This document shows positions 1-9,746 of a stretch of 64,000 nt of DNA, piece by piece. A program made the translations under genes and the position numbers. This stretch comes from Chondrilla cf. caribensis (lineage: Eukaryota; Porifera; Demospongiae; Chondrillida; Chondrillidae). The number at the start of each line of letters is the position of its first letter. The stretch's first letter is position 1. Where the stretch lies: the NCBI GenBank assembly GCA_964020155.1, contig OZ026561.1, positions 2,678,047 to 2,742,046 on the forward strand, written 5' to 3'. Under the pieces are notes generated by a model. That model worked only from the letters and a program-made list of their open reading frames with translations, was not told the origin of the DNA and did not search any database.

Positions 1-510
1 TATAGCAAACTTACATCAAATGATGCTTCAAAGTCTTTAATGATATCTATCCAGGTAAGTTGCCCTGAGATGGAAAGAAATTCAACATCATGTAAATAGT
101 TCAAATGTATCAATATTTTTGCTAAATTTGTGTATCAAAGGTTACACACACATAATATGTGTGTAGCATAGAAAGAACCATAACGTATGACAACCCTAAC
201 ACTAAATTAATGATGTGTGGCCTTCTCCAAAATGGGAGCGTACATCAGCTGTGTTTAGTATATAGTACAGTATTCTTTGGTATATTTTAGTATACTGGAA
301 AACAGTGTTTGATACATGTACAGTTTCTCCCACCATCATTCCACTTCCTCAAAGTATCCCTAGCATCCTATTTAGCAATTATATGTAGGCACTGAGTTAG
401 GGATGCTATGTCAGACTATGTACACACAGTCAACTGTACTAAAGACAACTCTACAAAGGACCGCCTGTCCTTAGTGACCTCTACTGAACCATCCAATAGG
501 ACATTTCAAC
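1..510. other. AT-rich stretch with no recognisable gene
   Basis: I see no convincing exon, RNA gene or transposon end here. The sequence is AT-rich with scattered short TATA-like and ACACAC tracts. Confidence 0.5.
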
Positions 511-573
511 CATGTTAAGGTATCTCTGTATAAAGACCACCTGTCGACAGATTCCACCTCATCTTGGCCCTTA

Positions 574-846
574 GAGACAGCTTCCACTGCATATACTGTA
601 CCAGCACACCACAATACTGGAATGACACCAAAATTGACATTTGATTCTCATTACTCCAGTTATCATAGGGATAGGAATTAACACAGTGAAACTGATTCAA
701 GGTGGATGGGTAGTCCACATGGGATGCAAGGATCTCACCAGCTATCTTCTCCTCTGGCTCATTCTTCAGGTCGCAGTAGTAGAGAAGGTTCTTTGGCTCT
801 GCTCCATGATTCACATACGAGATAGAGTATCGTCCGCAATCACTAA
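574..846 (-). CDS. Possible partial exon of an unrecognised gene
   Basis: On the minus strand an open frame begins after a plausible acceptor (CTGCAG, at about 847-852) and runs about 90 codons, including the peptide DCGRYSISYVNHGAEPKNLL. The composition (Cys, Tyr, Gly, acidic and amide residues) is protein-like and not microsatellite-derived. There is no good ATG, so it would be an internal or terminal exon. I do not recognise the family. The D-x-G-x-Y pattern is reminiscent of an Ig-like strand F, but that is weak. No neighbouring exon could be joined with confidence, and it could be a fragment of a degraded gene. Confidence 0.3.
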
Positions 847-1395
847 CTGCAGTTGTCCTAAACAGTCAGTAATGGACACACATACACTGTATTCATATAC
901 AGAACCCAGTGAAGTATGCACATATTATATTTCTCAATATGTATGCTTAACATTACATACAGTACAGCATAAGTATTTACAGTAATACTGTACATTTTTG
1001 TGTTTCAAGGAATTCCCATTTATCTGCCAAACCTTTCTGCATGACACAATTTCCAATACCAATACGAATGACAGAAGTATTTAATTTACTGAATATCCAG
1101 TTAATCCACCATAGTTTCAAGAACAATTGCGGTGGATTAATGAACTACATATCTATTACAGAATATACATACATACAGACACATTCAACATTATACTACA
1201 ATTATACAGGGTTAAACTCAGTTAAACCTGTACTTAAATTACCCAACAATTTGATAGGTCAAAAACCTACTGTTAAGAATACTGGTCTTTGCAAAAAGGA
1301 TTTCTGATGAAAAATCATCATTCAGAGTCCACGGTACATTATGTGTGCAGATCGTCTGTACATACAGTACATGACTATAACAACATGACTACAAC

Positions 1396-1647
1396 ACTCT
1401 TAGCCAATGGTGTTAAGTTGAACAACATTACGTATGAAGGATATTATTTCAGACAAGTGTATATACACATTGTATAGCAATAAATTTCTTCTGTATTCAT
1501 ATTTGAACTGAGGTTGTTCAGTGATCGAACCTTAATTTTGTTTTAGTAATATTATGAAAGAATGACATAAAATATTGTATCTATTAATACTTTGATTTGA
1601 CATGATCAACCATATACACTACATTGTGAATATCATACATTTACAGT
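1396..1647 (+). repeat. Upstream copy of the DUF1647-gene 3' flank
   Basis: This segment (starting CACTCTTAGCCAATGGTG, with an AATAAA near 1479) is a diverged direct repeat of 3214-3486, which lies immediately downstream of the first DUF1647-type gene. The gene is therefore bracketed by two copies of its own 3' flank. The simplest reading is that another tandem copy of the gene once lay upstream and was removed by unequal exchange. Confidence 0.75.
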
Positions 1648-1722
1648 AAGAAATGTGCATATCGACTCCTGGGGAACACGTAAACTTGATGGTCGGCCAT
1701 GTAAGGCATCTATGATCTCAAA

Positions 1723-1770
1723 TGACGTTTCAAACGATTTCTGACGTGTTTGCTGCACACAGTATAAATA
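1723..1770 (+). promoter_or_regulatory. Core promoter of the first DUF1647-type gene
   Basis: A TATA box (TATAAATA, 1763-1770) lies about 50 bp before the ATG at 1821. The same TATAAATAG word and the following GGTTTGTG/GCAGT(A/G)CAGTGTAGAG leader are conserved upstream of the other two gene copies, which supports a real promoter. Two TGACGT half-sites of the CRE/ATF type lie at 1723-1728 and 1742-1747. Confidence 0.65.
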
Positions 1771-1820
1771 GTGAGGGTTTGTGATGCAGTACAGTGTAGA
1801 GTAAAAGATTGAGGCATAGA

Positions 1821-3161
1821 ATGGCTACTATTAGGAGAATTGGCCGATATTGTACCCCCCGTACTTGGATTTGGTTTGGCAAAATGTTCCTGATGACAAC
1901 TGTGATGTTTATAGTCTCATACTTTGTTTACAAACATGTTTTTACAGCTGATACTGGGATTGCTAGTCTTCCCGAAATTATAATTGAACAGCAGGAAGGT
2001 TCAATTCATCCAAATCCATCCAGTTCTACTGCTGGCAAGGCTACCCCTTCCAAAAACATCATCATTCAGCAAGAAGATTCAATTCATCAAAGTCCACCCA
2101 ATTCTGCTCCTGACAGTGTAATCCTTTCCAAGAAGGAAACAAAGAAACAGCAGTTTAATCCTATGTCAGATCAGACATTCTTTAGGAATGTGACAGCTAC
2201 TGTCAATAAGAACTGTCAGTTTACATTATCAAATCCTTATGTTTATTTCAACAAGGAGCGCTGCTGTGAATATGGAAGAGACAAGTCTCTAGAAGAACTT
2301 TGTGGACAGGTGAATGAAACCACTCTAGGGAACAAGGCACCCCTTGGTGATCTGTGCACCTGTATCGATTTCATGGCCTGTAAAATGGTGATTATGACAG
2401 GAATATCATCAAATCACTATTCTGAAGCACAAGATGGAATAGCTTCTGCTCAAATCTTTCACCCAAATACAACTATAATCGTCCTCAACCTGGGCCTAGG
2501 AGATGAAGAGGTGAGACAACTTAATAGCTTGCGCAACGTAAAAGTGGTGAGGTATCCTTTCGAAAAGTATCCACCTCATGTGAAAACATTGATGAATTTT
2601 GCTTGGAAAGTATTGGCTATTTACAATGGATTACACGAATACGAGATTGTTTTCTGGATGGATGCAAGTCTGCGAATCAGAGCACCATTGACAGATAAAG
2701 TACTCCACAATCTACAAGTTTTCCCCTTTAGAGCTGAAATGCTAAAATATTTTTACGATGCCGCATATACTTATGACAGTACCTATAAAAGGTTTGGAGT
2801 TACTCGTCGTGAGATGAGCAGAAAGTCCCAGGTTCAAGGAGGTTTTCACCTTTCTCGTAACTGCTCTTTCTTGCATCAATATCTCTACAATGATTATGTA
2901 CAGTGTGTCCTTGACAAAGATTGTATCCATCCTCCGAATTCAACAGTGATTTGCCCTAAGAATGTGGCTTTTCCACCAGATAAAGGTCCATATCCAGAAG
3001 AGATACCAAATGCAGGATGTTTCAGGTACGACCAAAGTGTATTAACTGTTCTGGTGTACAGAAACTTTAACATAACTGAGAATGCTCCTTGTATAGCAAG
3101 TTTACATGACTCGCTGGCTGTAAAAAGGTCTCCAACGCAATGTTTTAACATTCAACACTGA
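1821..3161 (+). CDS. DUF1647-family type II membrane protein, glycosyltransferase-like (copy 1)
   Basis: This is an intronless 446-residue ORF. The ATG at 1821 was chosen because it aligns with the start of the two paralogues; the frame is open a few codons further up but only to a TTG. A short basic N-terminus is followed by one hydrophobic segment (about residues 22-41, FLMTTVMFIVSYFVYK), giving a signal anchor with a lumenal catalytic part. A Ser/Thr/Gln-rich stem follows. The conserved core has the DUF1647 hallmarks: the SSNHYSEAQDGIASAQ stretch, NLGL, the YPFEKYPPHVK block, FAWK, and FWMDAS (about residues 278-283) in the position of a DxD-like metal or nucleotide-sugar site. Many NxS/T sequons and Cys residues fit a secretory protein. 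The family is thought to have a GT-A-like fold; the acceptor is unknown. Unlike copies 2 and 3, the stem has about 26 extra residues that look like a tandem duplication of the QQE(D/G)SIH segment. Confidence 0.85.
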   Translation: MATIRRIGRYCTPRTWIWFGKMFLMTTVMFIVSYFVYKHVFTADTGIASLPEIIIEQQEGSIHPNPSSSTAGKATPSKNIIIQQEDSIHQSPPNSAPDSVILSKKETKKQQFNPMSDQTFFRNVTATVNKNCQFTLSNPYVYFNKERCCEYGRDKSLEELCGQVNETTLGNKAPLGDLCTCIDFMACKMVIMTGISSNHYSEAQDGIASAQIFHPNTTIIVLNLGLGDEEVRQLNSLRNVKVVRYPFEKYPPHVKTLMNFAWKVLAIYNGLHEYEIVFWMDASLRIRAPLTDKVLHNLQVFPFRAEMLKYFYDAAYTYDSTYKRFGVTRREMSRKSQVQGGFHLSRNCSFLHQYLYNDYVQCVLDKDCIHPPNSTVICPKNVAFPPDKGPYPEEIPNAGCFRYDQSVLTVLVYRNFNITENAPCIASLHDSLAVKRSPTQCFNIQH

Positions 3162-3207
3162 CTGAATTATAGAACATCCAATTTACTTAGTTCGTCATTT
3201 TTAGGTT

Positions 3208-3213
3208 AATAAA
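3208..3213 (+). terminator. AATAAA polyadenylation signal
   Basis: A canonical AATAAA lies 47 bp after the TGA of the first DUF1647-type gene. At the corresponding place in copies 2 and 3 the sequence reads TTGGTAGACAC, so this signal is lost or was never present there. Confidence 0.5.
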
Positions 3214-3486
3214 CACTCTTAGCCAATGGTGTTAAGTTGAGCAACATTTATCAAATGAAGTATGAAATATACATTTTTGTTTCAGACAAGTGTATATACA
3301 CATTGTAAAGCAATTAATAAATTTCTTGTGTATTCATATTTGAACTGAGTTAATTCAGTGAACCTTAATTTTATTTTAGTAATAATATTATGAGAGAATA
3401 ACATTATAATAAAATGTCGTATATATTAATACATTGATTTGACATAATCAACAATATACAATGCATTGTGGACATCATACATTTTG
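3214..3486 (+). repeat. 3' flank of the DUF1647 gene (direct repeat partner of 1396-1647)
   Basis: This is a diverged direct repeat of 1396-1647 with small indels. The two share CACTCTTAGCCAATGGTG, CAGACAAGTGTATATACAC and a trailing AT-rich segment. Confidence 0.75.
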
Positions 3487-3904
3487 CAGATATTATTATT
3501 ATTATGTGTGTGCGTGCATCATACCGACAACAGCACATTTGTGGGTGGAAAACTGCTACTCGAAGGAAACATCAAGATGATCTGTCAGTGAACACAATAA
3601 CATGGTACTGCGACGCCTGTTGAGGCGGACTTGGGGACAGAGTTCGGAGTATCGTGTTTTCTCATGCCTGCCATGATTTCAAATAGGCTGTTGCTTTTGT
3701 AGTAGAGGCAGGCGTTTGAGGTCATATGCCAGAACAATATATTTGACTGGAACGTGGATCAAGCCATAGTGGATAAACTCTCAAAGCTGTCGAAAGCATC
3801 TGTGAACATGATGATGACGGCCTCTTCAAAAAGCCAAAGAGCCAACCTTATTGAGAAATTTATAACCAGGAACATTGGCACGTCAGAATCAAACACACAC
3901 ATGT

Positions 3905-3908
<4 letters not shown>

Positions 3909-3987
<79 letters not shown>

Positions 3988-3990
3988 CAT
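3909..3990. repeat. (AC)n microsatellite
   Basis: This is an almost pure AC dinucleotide tract. The Cys-Val or Thr-His 'ORFs' that cross it on either strand are artefacts of the repeat. Confidence 0.97.
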
Positions 3991-4019
3991 GCACACTTGT
4001 AGATATATACTTGTAGATA

Positions 4020-4376
4020 TTTCCAGGGACATACATACACATTGAACCCTTTGTCTATACATAGGTACAATACCTGCAAGATAGTATACAATAATATTAT
4101 GCACTTCCATCCTGGTTGATGAATGGATCACAGGAAAAAGAATGTATGCATAACCCATACAGACAGGTCATTGGGGTCACCAGGCAGACTTTTACCACAT
4201 ACAGGCCACCTCCCAAGTGACATCAATTTGAATGGTTTCATGTGTTGTAGTCTGGTACTCATTTCACTTGCATGGCTACATGTGCCACACACACTCCATT
4301 TGCATTATGTATGACTATTCAAACATCAGTTGGGTATGAGAGTACATGTGGTCTCAGTTACGAAGTCCTACTGTAT
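4020..4376 (-). repeat. Inverted fragment of the Mcm10-associated low-copy repeat
   Basis: Read on the minus strand this matches, with divergence, the segment found on the plus strand at about 26.3-26.6, 46.4-46.7 and 58.07-58.2 kb. Shared landmarks are the GTATACTATC(C)TGCAGGTA word, the GACCCCAATGACCTGT word and the CACACTCCATTTGCA word. No coding potential was recognised in it. Confidence 0.7.
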
Positions 4377-4377
4377 G

Positions 4378-4620
4378 TGAGACATGATTACCACTTCAGC
4401 TGCTGTCTCGATTTCTGCATTTAACTTATTGGCAACAGCAAACTTGTCCACATGTACTGGCTTCCCAGGGATGGATATTACCTTCCCAGTGTAATGTGCT
4501 TGAACCCACAATTTGACCCTTTCCAAATCACAACAAAGCTCAACAGTTACATGTATTCCCAACTGTTCACTCTTATGTATAACATGATGCAAAATGACTT
4601 CCCTTGTGAGAACAAATAGC
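4378..4620 (-). CDS. Unrecognised exon, paralogous to 39430-39690
   Basis: This minus-strand open frame of about 80 codons contains EVILHHVIHKSEQLGIHV and later GKVISIPGKPVHVDKF and EIETAAEVVIMS. The same exon occurs at about 39430-39690 with conservative amino-acid changes (for example VELCCDLERVK versus VVCCDSVKVK). Two divergent copies that both keep the frame suggest real coding ancestry. I do not recognise the domain. No ATG or flanking exon is certain, so it may be a gene fragment moved with the surrounding repeats. Confidence 0.4.
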
Positions 4621-5042
4621 ACATTGCCCAAATGTATCTGAGGATGAAGACAACAAGACAGACACAGTAATCACTAGTCCACTAGAGTCCAACATGCCCA
4701 AGGTTGCAATCAGCAAATAAAACCCTCCTGCAACATCTCAGCAAAAGGTATATATGATGCATACATTGATCTTCTGAGGTGTCCCTCTCCAGAAAGAGAG
4801 ACAGAAGAGTCACCACCTGTAACTAGTATCTAGGAATCAGCAATACAAACAACAGTTACTCTTGCCAATAATGATGACATGTAAGGATTATTATATTCCC
4901 CTGCATGAATTTAAGTACAGTTTTTTCCTCATCCCTTATACGTACATGTCTTCAAAATTTATGTTATGTACACATAGGGAAGTCCAAGATGCTGGATACT
5001 TACCAATTACACACAAATATGAACTGCTCAGCCACAATAAAG

Positions 5043-6218
5043 ATGATGTCGGACTTCCTCACTGTTCGCCGTAAGCATCTTCTAGAAGATGCGCTCAAGT
5101 CTCTGAAGCAGATACCATAGAAACCCTCCCTACATCTGCAAGTTGAATTTATAGGTGAACCGGGAGTGGACGAAGGGGTCCACGACGGGAATACTTCCGT
5201 CTCCTCCTCAAGGAAATAGCTCAAAACAACACATATTTCATGGGCCCTGAAAACAAGCGTGTACCTGTTCACAATGTACTCCAATTACAAGATCAGTCTT
5301 TCTTTTACATAGGCCAAATAATTGCCTTGTCCCTGCTGCATGATGGACCATGCTTCAATTGTTTACCTCCAACAGTGCCCAGGTACATTTTAGGTGTTGA
5401 AGACATTACCTCTACTGATGACATTCCTGATTTCATTTTGCAGTCTGAAGCCAAAGCAGTAAGTTCTTATGATGCCTAAACAATATTGAAATGATAGCAT
5501 CAATTTATGTACATTATTCCGTACATCCTAGATTGAATTTAAACAAGTGGCTGATGAAAAGTAGTTGCAACAAATACTCAACTCCGAGGAATGTGAGTTC
5601 CTCATGGAATACGGCATACGTTCAGCGAATATGCAAGTTGAAGGACATGCATGTTGCAGATTGTGCAGGCCATTTTAATAAGGTAACTATGCATCTATTC
5701 ATGTCAAGCTGAATTGAATCAGCTTATGACTGGTCTCAACACACTAGGAGTAGGTAATCTGCTTCATAAGCATCCAAAATCTTTTTCTCCCTTTATCAGT
5801 CACAAACCAAAAAGTATGTCAGCAGCTATTCTATACAAGATTCAGATGGAGTTCTCTGAAGCTGGCTCCATTGTTAGAGAACGTTAACCGGAGGAGGAAG
5901 TGGCAATGTACTGGGTGATGCTGTTGTCAGAGATAGAGGAAGCTACTGGTGAACTGGTTGTAACAGATGATGATACACCAAACTGCAGCATTCATATTAC
6001 TCTGGCAGATATCCTGGTTTTTGTCACGGGATCATCAGAGGTACCACTGATGGGCTTCAACCCAAAACCAGTCACAATGTTTAGCAGTGGCACTGCATTT
6101 TCCGGTTTCTTCAACCTGCTCGAATACGCTGACTCTCCCCTTGGGACTTTGTTATGAGCAGTTCAACTACAACATAGCATTTGGAATTCAGAATAACCCT
6201 GGAATTCAGTGGTTCTAG
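5043..6218 (+). pseudogene. HECT-type E3 ubiquitin ligase (G2E3-like) pseudogene
   Basis: Pieces of a HECT domain lie in order on the plus strand. They are a VRRKHLLEDALKSL start, FIGEPGVDEG, GPRREYFRLLLKEI, the N-lobe stretch VPVHNVLQLQDQSFFYIGQI, then (after an intron near 5460-5720) a helix-rich segment, DILVFVTGSSEVPLMGF, and finally STCSNTLTLPLG with the catalytic Cys codon at 6117-6119. HECT ligases accept ubiquitin on that Cys and pass it to substrates. Four lesions break the frame: TAG at 5118-5120, a missing G in the run at 5175-5178 (between DEG and GPRRE), TAA at 5885-5887, and a frame change between about 6080 and 6108. The pattern resembles animal G2/M-phase-specific HECT ligases, which are often multicopy in sponges and cnidarians. 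It is a decayed copy; sequencing errors could explain one lesion but not all four. Confidence 0.75.
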
Positions 6219-7158
6219 TTTGCAGGCATACATATAGTAGTACCTATTAACTGAACTTGCAGTTGTACAGGAATTTACTTCATTGTATTTATCCTTTTTC
6301 CATATTATTATAATGCTTCAGTAATGCATCGAGCCTTTCACACACTAGAATTTATACTGTACATATACAGTGTAACGGCATGAAAATGCAATTGAATCAG
6401 GCCCATACGCAGGCTTCACAAAAGGGGGTTACGTTTTTAGTCCAGTTCATATCCATCTGTCATCACACATGCATGCCATCACAAATATAAAGGTCATCAT
6501 TGAAAGTTTAATATAATTAAGCATAACATGCAGCTTATGTCTGGTCATGTCACAAATATACGTATATACACAGAGCTCAATAATATCTACTGTGTTGAAT
6601 CAAATAGCAAATTGACTGATTCCAGTCTACATAATCATTACATCATAATAATGGGGTGGTTGCATCACCTTTGCATCATATTGAATTACTGTGAAATTTT
6701 GATCATTTGGGCCCTAGACAATGGTGGCAATTGAACAACAGCATTTTCTCATTTCAATGTACAGACACAAAAGGGGGGTTTCGGTTGAACCCCCTCGAAC
6801 CCCCCCTGTGTACAGGCCTGTGAATATAATATATGTAGGTCATATATCATATTACATGTTGCATTACAATAAACCATATGCATCATCCTGCATTAGGTGG
6901 TGAAGTAGTGAAACTGTTTGTATGTAAATATACATAATATCTTCTCCCTCAGTGCTACTCCCTGCTTGTGGATTGATTCTTGAAGCTAATTCCTGAATTG
7001 AAGCATCACTCAATGGTAAATTTGTTTCTGGCACTTCCACCATTGTAGTGTCCACATCATCGGAAAGCTCCATATCAGGGTCAACACCATAAATGTCTCA
7101 AAAACATCAAGCAGCGCATCATTTGTTATAGTGGAATCATGGACTGATACTACACTGT
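6219..7158. other. Non-coding stretch, no gene recognised
   Basis: The only open frames are short and without protein-like composition. The region is AT-rich with two GGGGGTT/CCCCCT words near 6425 and 6773-6806. I see nothing else. Confidence 0.5.
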
Positions 7159-7674
7159 ATATGTGACCGTCCACGCGAAAAGGGTCATATTCGCGCATCT
7201 GACGGAAATCGAGTTTTTGATATCATTTGGGAGCTTGGACATAGCTACGTCAAATAATGCAAGTGGCGGCTTCATATCTGTTTCCGTTCTTAAGTTACGG
7301 CACTTGAAATGGATAAGTTCGAGAGCTACGCATTCGAGAAAACAAGCAACTTCCGTTTTCTTGCGTGATTCCGTACACTAGCTGTCACATGACACGAACA
7401 GTGTGTCAATGCGAGCTCTAATGACATTCATAGCTCCGTATTACTATAAAAATGGCGTATTTCCGGTAGTACGTATTTTGAAAATTCGAATTTTTTCGCA
7501 CAAAACGATCCAATTCGTGACGGTCACACCACGAAAGGTTAGAAAACTATATTTTGAACAATATTAACCTATAACCGCAAATTCGACGAAAGCGCACGAA
7601 ATGTCTTTATCACCTCCGTACTCAAATGTTTACATAGCGCGAATATGACCCTTTTCGCGTGGACGGTCACATAT
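7159..7674. mobile_element. MITE with perfect 38-bp terminal inverted repeats
   Basis: Positions 7159-7196 (ATATGTGACCGTCCACGCGA...) are an exact inverted copy of 7637-7674. The 516-bp interior is GC-richer and CpG-richer than its surroundings and has no transposase-like ORF. The ends are flanked by TA-rich sequence, compatible with a TA-targeting family, but the exact target duplication is ambiguous because the end word is itself ATAT. Confidence 0.88.
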
Positions 7675-8953
7675 TATAGCTACGTACAGTTTATACGTAG
7701 TTGCAGGTAAAATGACATACATTGCTATATTATAATATACATCTCTATGCATAATAATTATTCTCATGATTATATTATTATACTTTCATAACATGTACGA
7801 ATAATAATATCAAACAAATACAGTGAATATTTGTTTATCCTCCCCTAGTTATAAAAATTCACCAAATTAAACTGCATGGCTTGTCTGCCATTTTATTTAG
7901 GCTTGCACCTAAAACTATGCTATATACAAGTAATTATAATTCACCATCTCAAATCACTATAACAGAGTGATATGACACATATTAGGATGTGGCTGCTGGT
8001 CATTATGATTGCCAAACATAAAGATAACAGGTACTTTAATTTCATACACAAATACATAGCTACTCCTGCAGCTGTACATGTACTCCTTTAATGTTAATTG
8101 GAGGGAATTTTGGAAACTTCCACCTATATTATATAACATAGTATATAATAATAGCTAGTGTCAAAATCTTTCTTTACAGAGGGCAGGGGTGATACAATAG
8201 TTTATTACATGGCTGCAGCCCATATCAGGATGGTAACAGCAAACAGCAGAAGCTTTGTAGCTCTATATATTCCCATACATGGTGAGCCTGTGATAATAGG
8301 ATACATTGTGTATATCAGTTCATAGAGATATGATGATCGAAAAGTATTAATGCTATAATTTTAATAATTATTTATTGTTTTACAGGCAATGGCACTCCTT
8401 GAGCTTTAAAAGAAACGTTAACACTGGGTGAAAGTGAATAAAGGATGCTATAATATAGATGAGAAGATAACCATTATTATACTAGACTAAGTACTGCATG
8501 GGCATGGGCAAAATTGCACAATAAACTCAAACCTACACATAGTGACTTATACATAATAATTATTATTATTTCATATAGATGAGCATGCCTGAATAGTGCA
8601 TATAGATAATAATATTAATATGTGTGTATATATATGCTTAAAAATTGATATTATAATAATTATTAATCCAAATTTAAAATTTTGTATGCAGTAACCATGA
8701 TTTATTATTTTTATTATTATTATTGAAGGTACGTAACTAGCTATAGAAGCATGCTGTGTTGGGTAATTTGATCAGATGAGGATATTATCTGGTGTTGAAT
8801 CACCTCAGGCCTGGATATTGTAGAACTGGAATACAGACCAGTATAATACTGCCCCCACACACTACAGGTGTATATTATACTCACACAACACAATCGACAT
8901 TATTATAGTCATGGTTATTATACACAATACAAAAATATTGTTAATAATAATAT
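7675..8953. other. AT-rich intergenic stretch
   Basis: This is very AT-rich DNA with many TAATAATTATT tracts. No ORF, RNA gene or element end could be supported. Confidence 0.5.
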
Positions 8954-8955
8954 TA

Positions 8956-9744
8956 CAGTCAAACTCTGATAGTACGTACCCCCAAGGGGAACAGGAATAA
9001 GTACTTACTATCCAAGGTACTTACTATCCAAGGTTCATTAATATTCATACTTGTGAACGATTAACAGTAATCACATACAATAATCATCATTAAAATATCA
9101 ATTTGATGAATTACATGTATAACAATGATTGTTGGCATAATAAACATGTGGTAGGAATGGTTCAACTAGGTCCACTAAGAGGTGTGTACCCAAGACAGGT
9201 CAGTTTGTTTGCAGAAAGCTATCAAGGGTAGTCTGTTGCTGATCCCGCTTCATAGTGAATAGGAGATGTTGAACCACTTGAACCACTGTAGAAGGGCATC
9301 GGCCACATCCTTGTGATTGGCGGGTCTAAAGCGTTTGGAGTCGTTGCTATACTCGGAAGACTCGAACTAGCGCTTTAAGGTCTCCCTATTCTTCCAAATC
9401 GTATTCACCGTACTTTTTGGAAGACTGAGCTGTTCAGAAATGTGAGTCTGTTTAATTTCATTCCGCTCTGAATCTTTGAAATAATCTCGAACTTTTCCTT
9501 CAAAGAAATAGATTTCTTCTTCGCTGCAGCCATGACTGTCACCTCCGTACGTACTATCCGAGGATTCCTGCGCTTTGGCCAGCGTCATAAGTACGTCATA
9601 ACAGGAAATACGTCATATCCGGGTACGCACTATACGATGTATTTTGTTGATAAAACAATAGAAAGCGTTCTACGTTCTCAGAGATTTGTACGTACTAACC
9701 GTTGGTACGTATTATCCCGGGTACGTACTAATCGAGTTTGACTG
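8956..9744. mobile_element. pogo/Tigger-like DNA transposon remnant
   Basis: The element is bounded by TA target duplications (8954-8955 and 9745-9746) and by inverted ends that begin CAGTCAAACTC on both sides and continue GATAGTACGTACCC / GATTAGTACGTACCC. Subterminal GTACTTACTATCC and GTACGTACTA(T/A) words recur. Inside, on the minus strand, is the N-terminus of a pogo-type transposase. At 789 bp it lacks the DDE catalytic domain, so it is non-autonomous. Confidence 0.85.
9367..9533 (-). pseudogene. CENP-B/pogo-type HTH N-terminus, frameshifted
   Basis: From the ATG at 9531-9533 the frame encodes a basic start (MAAAKKKSISLKEK) typical of the CENP-B N-terminal helix-turn-helix of pogo/Tigger transposases. 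It leaves frame near 9455-9465 and resumes in the next frame as SEQLSLPKSTVNTIWKNRE, the canonical second half of that domain, then stops at TAG. This domain binds the transposon ends. The frameshift and the missing DDE region show a decayed copy. Confidence 0.8.
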
Positions 9745-9746
9745 TA

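Noticed and set aside
1809..1820. Upstream extension of DUF1647 copy 1 to a TTG
   Set aside because: The ATG at 1821 aligns exactly with the starts of copies 2 and 3 and has the conserved leader before it; a TTG start is not expected in an animal gene.
3759..4158. Open frames of Cys-Val or Thr-His repeats across AC/GT tracts (also at 14264-14584, 23711-24126, 30135-30674, 52721-53162, 54768-56271 and others)
   Set aside because: They are translations of dinucleotide microsatellites with random flanks; several frames and both strands are open at once.
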